From positions 186,001-250,000 of the forward strand of contig NZ_OY764866.1 in assembly GCF_963668515.1 (NCBI RefSeq): a stretch of DNA of 64,000 nt, given 5' to 3'. The notes beneath the pieces are model-generated. The model was given only the letters and a program-made list of their open reading frames with translations, was not told the origin of the DNA and searched no databases. The position numbers and the translations under genes are program-made. The stretch comes from an uncultured Ilyobacter sp. (lineage in GTDB: Bacteria; Fusobacteriota; Fusobacteriia; Fusobacteriales; Fusobacteriaceae). Of the stretch, positions 61,022 through 64,000 are shown in pieces. Numbering within the stretch: the first letter of the stretch is position 1; each line of letters starts with the position of its first letter.

Positions 61022-62210
61022 TCCTCTCTAGCCATCCCTTTTCTATTATTTGAAGCTTTTCCGGAGAAAGCTCTCTCACTCTTTTTGCCGCTCTTTCCTC
61101 TAGTGTGGGGAGCACATCTGACTGGCCCACCATTTCAAAATTTTCCCTATCTTCTTGAGATAATTTACTCATATCAAGAATGGTAGAATCACCCCAGTTT
61201 TTAGGATCCTGTTTTGCTAGCTGAGCTTCTTCTGATAACAGATAATTTATCACATATAAGGCTCCAGCCTTATTTTTAGAATTTTCAGGTATGCTCAGAT
61301 AATGATTGTTAAACAGCGTTCCCCTTTCTAGAAGAAAGCTTTTGCTGTCCTCAGAAAATTCCCCCGATGCAATTTTATTGCTCGCTTTATTGACGGCGTA
61401 TCCCATAGTTACACCGATCTCTTTGTTAGTGTATAAGATATCAAGTTTACCTTCACTTTCAGGATAGGTTTCGCCTTTTCTCCAGAGATAGGACTCTAGC
61501 TCTTCGAAATAATTCCACACCTCTTCAAGAGCTGCCTTAAATTCCTCATTGCTCATACCTTGAGCCTTCTCTTCCCCTATTATATCTATAACCATGTTTC
61601 TCACAAAAGCACTTCCTGTAAAATCAGGGACAGCTGGATATGTAAAAATTCCTGGATTGGCTCTTACATACTCTTTGAGAGTTTCATGATCTTTGAAAGG
61701 TACAGCCCCTTTTGAACTGGGGTATATAAAATTAAACTGTGTTTCTCCCCAGGGAACCTCCAACCCATTTATAGGTTCTCCAAAGTCACTCACCAGAGTT
61801 GCTTTCTTTACTTTTTCTATTATAGGAAGATTTTTCACAAAGTTCCCCCATAAAACATTACTTTCCTTCAGAAGCTTAAAATTCTCTCCGTTTATCCATA
61901 TTATATCTACACTTCCATTTTTTTTCCCTGCCTGGTTTTCAACTATAAGTTTGTTTACAGTGTCTTTTATATCTGTAATGGGTACCCTGTTAAGAGTTAT
62001 ATCATTTTTATCTTTTAGCGAGTCTGCCACAAAAGTATCCATAAATTTATTTATCTCTACAGACCCACCCCACATATATATGTTTACCTCTGTTCCTCGA
62101 GAGATTTTTTCCACTTTTTCCCAGTTATAATCAAGTCCTATAGAACCTTCCTCTTTTTTAGCACAGGCCACCGCCATAAGAATTATAATTAAAAATAAAA
62201 TTTTCTTCAT
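61008..62210 (-). CDS. ABC transporter substrate-binding lipoprotein (YnjB-like)
   Basis: A 400-residue lipoprotein with lipobox LMAVAC after MKKILFLIII. The mature domain reads TEVNIYMWGGSVEINKFMDTF, ITLNRVPITDIKDTVNKLI, GSVDIIWINGENFKLLKESN and NNHYLSIPENSKNKAGALYV, wording that matches the YnjB family (COG4134), not thiamine- or iron-binding proteins. Ligand unknown. GGGGGA fits the ATG at 62210, giving a proper signal peptide; a start 18 bp earlier is rejected. First gene of the operon. Confidence 0.85.
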   Translation of the reverse strand: MKKILFLIIILMAVACAKKEEGSIGLDYNWEKVEKISRGTEVNIYMWGGSVEINKFMDTFVADSLKDKNDITLNRVPITDIKDTVNKLIVENQAGKKNGSVDIIWINGENFKLLKESNVLWGNFVKNLPIIEKVKKATLVSDFGEPINGLEVPWGETQFNFIYPSSKGAVPFKDHETLKEYVRANPGIFTYPAVPDFTGSAFVRNMVIDIIGEEKAQGMSNEEFKAALEEVWNYFEELESYLWRKGETYPESEGKLDILYTNKEIGVTMGYAVNKASNKIASGEFSEDSKSFLLERGTLFNNHYLSIPENSKNKAGALYVINYLLSEEAQLAKQDPKNWGDSTILDMSKLSQEDRENFEMVGQSDVLPTLEERAAKRVRELSPEKLQIIEKGWLERIGKN

Positions 62211-62287
62211 CGTGTTCCCCCATTTCAATTATTCATCAGTTTCTAATTTAGAATATTTTTTAACTACATTGCTAGATTCATATTTTG

Positions 62288-62316
62288 ATTATATAATATA
62301 CACTTCCTATTAGCAA
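62288..62316 (-). promoter_or_regulatory. Promoter of the YnjB-like operon
   Basis: On the minus strand TTGCTA (62316-62311), 17-bp spacer, TATAAT (62293-62288), about 78 bp before the ATG at 62210. The rest of the 62211-62501 gap shows nothing recognised. Confidence 0.6.
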
Positions 62317-62501
62317 ATAAGAGAGCTTTTATCCTTATATTCAAACAATAATATAGTTTTAAAAAATTTATAAATTGATATTTCTAAGTCTAGAAAAGGT
62401 ATAAGCTATCTAAAGATTGTTGACATAATATATTAATCAATTTTTATACTGAATTTAGAGAATCTTTTGATTCGATCCTCATTAAAGTACAGGAAATTAA
62501 A

Positions 62502-63359
62502 CTACGACCTGTTATTTGCTTTTTTGTTCAGCTCTAGTTTTGACTTGTACCTATTCATCCATTTTTTTACAAGGCCTATTTTTCTAGGAATAGCCTTTTT
62601 TGCCGTATAAGTTTCTTCAAATAACAGATCCAATATATGAATAGAGTCTATTTTAAAAATTTCCATTGATTCTCTGCATGCTGCGCAATAAGATATCATA
62701 TGTCCTGTGGTATTTTCTTCAGCTCTTTTTTTCATTACCATTCTTGCAGCATCTGGATTTGCAGAAATGGCAACCCCTCCGAAGCCACAACATCTAGTTT
62801 TACCTCTTGAGTTTTCAAGTTCTTCCACTTTGTAACCCATCTTATCCATTATCCACCTTATCCCGTCCTGAAGGTCGTCTCTGCCTCTAGTGGGACACGA
62901 GTCATGGATATTAAATACAATATCTGACCTTTTACCTATTCCGTATTTTTCATCAGGGAGACCTATTTCAGGAAGAAGAGTCCACAGAGAAACCACATCC
63001 TGTTTCAGATATTCTGAAAACACTACAAAACAAGACTGACAGGCCACAATTACAGTATCTGCTCCCAATTTGTCAATTTCATTTTGAACTTCATCAAATC
63101 TTTTTTTAAATTTTTCCTTCTGTCCTAGAGATTCTGTCGGTTTCCCACAGCATTTCAAGACAGAACCTACTTCTCCGTCAAGCTTATCTTGCAAGTGCCC
63201 TAGCACATTCCCCACTGCTTCTGGATTATACGATGGCAGAGAACATCCAGGGAAAAATACATATTTTGTTTTCTTTCCACCTGGAGCCTTATTTGATGTA
63301 TTAAATAATTTTGAATATCCTAAATATTGATGCACCTCTATAGCTTTTTTTCCCTTCAT
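62502..63359 (-). CDS. CCG-domain Fe-S protein (heterodisulfide reductase subunit B-like)
   Basis: A 285-residue protein with two CCG domains: FFPGCSLPSYNPEAV ... LKCCGKP ... ACQSCFVVF, then NIHDSCPTRGR ... TRCCGFGG ... SYCAACRESM. The cysteine sets are CX~30-CCG-X~30-CXXC, which bind a [4Fe-4S]-type cluster in HdrB, GlpC and LutA-like proteins. It probably passes electrons in a thiol-disulfide or flavin-based chain. GGAGGG precedes the ATG. Adjacent to a TVP38-family gene, a common pairing, but a terminator separates them. Confidence 0.78.
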   Translation of the reverse strand: MKGKKAIEVHQYLGYSKLFNTSNKAPGGKKTKYVFFPGCSLPSYNPEAVGNVLGHLQDKLDGEVGSVLKCCGKPTESLGQKEKFKKRFDEVQNEIDKLGADTVIVACQSCFVVFSEYLKQDVVSLWTLLPEIGLPDEKYGIGKRSDIVFNIHDSCPTRGRDDLQDGIRWIMDKMGYKVEELENSRGKTRCCGFGGVAISANPDAARMVMKKRAEENTTGHMISYCAACRESMEIFKIDSIHILDLLFEETYTAKKAIPRKIGLVKKWMNRYKSKLELNKKANNRS

Positions 63360-63382
63360 TGAAAACTGCCCTCCGTTATTCT

Positions 63383-63505
63383 TTATATATTCCTGCCATC
63401 CATAAAGGTATCTTTAATGTCGATTGTATTTCCAGCTATCAGATCTTCATTTTTCATAAATCTGTTTGCAAAAAAAATAGTAGATATTCTTATTTTACCA
63501 ATGGC
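63383..63505 (-). other. Short coding-like remnant
   Basis: A frame reading RISTIFFANRFMKNEDLIAG, then NTIDIKDTFMDGRNI and a stop, just upstream of the CCG-domain gene. Too short to call a gene and without a ribosome site; no family recognised. Confidence 0.2.
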
Positions 63506-63563
63506 TTCTATTGAAATATAAATTGCAAAATTAAATCGAATATTCTATTTCACCCAAGAAAAC

Positions 63564-63590
63564 TGCCTGGGATAGAAAATATCCCAGGCA
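63564..63590 (-). terminator. Terminator of the TVP38/TMEM64-family gene
   Basis: A perfect 10-bp stem (63564-63573 with 63581-63590), followed on the minus strand by GTTTTCTT. Confidence 0.65.
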
Positions 63591-63634
63591 ATTTCTTTGT
63601 CTATATTGATAGCCCAAACTGTTAAATTTTTACT

Positions 63635-64000
63635 CTAGTTTTGATCTTTCTTTTTTTCTAATAATTTAGGAATCAGGGATATAAATATAAAGCACAAAGC
63701 AGCTACACCAAGATAAGTCAGATTCTTAGCCGAGATCCCTTCTCCGCTTGCTATAGCCCCTGCACTCAGAGTATATGCCGCTGTTCCAGGTATTATAAAT
63801 ATCGTCGAAAGAATCGAATACTGTAAAAAACTAATCCCTGTCAGTCCGTAGACGTAGTTCTGAACATTGAAAGGGAAAATAGGCACAAGCCTTGTAGTCA
63901 TGAGGATTCTCCACCCCTGATTTTTTACTCCCTGATCTATCTTTTGAAAAATCAGAGAATCTGAAAATTTTCTTTCTATGGATTCCCTGAAAAGGTATCT
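63635..64000 (-). CDS. TVP38/TMEM64 (SNARE-associated/DedA-like) membrane protein, partial
   Basis: Read on the minus strand from the window edge, the frame is open: RYLFRESIERKFSDSLIFQK, then GVKNQGWRILMTTRLVPIFP, FNVQNYVYGLTGISFLQYS, IPGTAAYTLSAGAIASGEG and a final helix with a lysine-rich tail. The TRLVPIFPFN-NY-GLT signature is that of the TVP38/TMEM64 family of inner-membrane proteins. The N-terminus lies beyond the right edge; the internal ATG at 63901 is not the start. Confidence 0.85.
   Translation of the reverse strand, partial: RYLFRESIERKFSDSLIFQKIDQGVKNQGWRILMTTRLVPIFPFNVQNYVYGLTGISFLQYSILSTIFIIPGTAAYTLSAGAIASGEGISAKNLTYLGVAALCFIFISLIPKLLEKKKDQN

Noticed and set aside
62420..62457. 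TTGACA with a TTTATA box on the plus strand as a promoter
   Set aside because: There is no plus-strand gene downstream; both flanking genes are on the minus strand.
63635..63901. Short gene starting at the ATG at 63901
   Set aside because: The frame stays open to the window edge with family-typical residues upstream, so this ATG is internal.
1..64000. rRNA and tRNA genes
   Set aside because: No conserved rRNA segments and no cloverleaf with TTC(A/G)A loop were found by reading both strands; a tRNAscan run would settle it.

Overview
The window is AT-rich DNA from what looks like a Gram-negative (diderm), low-GC, anaerobic fermenter, most likely a member of the Fusobacteriota (Ilyobacter/Propionigenium-like). 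The reasons are a heptosyltransferase-type glycosyltransferase and an outer-membrane barrel domain (so two membranes), very AT-rich codon use, strong GGAGG ribosome sites, and many anaerobe-type genes: a 2-hydroxyacyl-CoA dehydratase-like pair, Fe-dependent alcohol dehydrogenase, and a CCG-domain Fe-S protein. No rRNA, tRNA or CRISPR array was seen. The phylum call is inference.

Layout. 1-3.4 kb: end of a surface-polymer glycosylation operon (CDP-glycerol transferase family, GT9) and a divergent coiled-coil gene. 3.4-9.0 kb: a mosaic repeat, a short PEP-synthase-like phosphotransferase with a flavin-type protein, an AraC regulator, a gene desert with a candidate structured RNA, and a degenerate GGDEF-like protein. 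9.2-14.9 kb: a complete sucrose PTS regulon (LacI regulator, EIIA, EIIBC, sucrose-6-P hydrolase, fructokinase) with two matching operators. 15.0-19.4 kb: a queuosine-precursor operon (queC-folE-queE-queD) whose first two genes are an HgdB-like protein and an HgdC-like ATPase, all behind a leader that I read as a preQ1-I riboswitch with a terminator. 19.5-22.2 kb: arsenic genes (arsR, acr3, truncated arsD), a 599-bp element with perfect 16-bp terminal inverted repeats, and a Tn3 transposase scrap. 22.2-28.0 kb: a four-gene operon of two GT4 transferases and two GH130-family proteins, each overlapping the next by 4 bp. 28.2-29.7 kb: decayed IS3-family copies and pseudogenes.

29.8-36.9 kb is a copper-handling island: two CopZ-like chaperones, a multicopper oxidase that appears fused to a CopB-like outer-membrane barrel, a CuA-type cupredoxin lipoprotein, an AhpD-like protein and a CopA ATPase carrying an N-terminal YHS domain. 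A decayed IS3 element follows. 38.5-46.8 kb is a sugar-acid catabolic cluster (AEC carrier, IclR regulator, Fe-ADH, two-subunit UxaA-type dehydratase, KdgT permease, DapA-family aldolase, FAH-family hydrolase) with a 152-bp MITE-like insertion and an aminotransferase pseudogene. 47.3-56.0 kb holds a GPGY-repeat periplasmic protein, envelope proteins of unknown function, a broken FAD/BFD oxidoreductase, a degenerate UvrD-like protein, two tandem paralogous membrane proteins and two more mosaic repeats. 56.0-64.0 kb: a small alarmone synthetase, pdxH, a YnjBCD/YnjF-like ABC transporter operon, a CCG-domain Fe-S protein and the end of a TVP38/TMEM64-family gene.

A recurring theme is a family of modular non-coding repeats at about 3.4-4.1, 21.3-21.9, 51.4-52.0 and 54.1-54.8 kb. 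They share ends, 120-bp tandem units and hairpin modules, and look like a MITE-type family. The most promising novel biology is the preQ1-controlled HgdB/HgdC pair in the queuosine operon and the CopA-CopB-like fusion.
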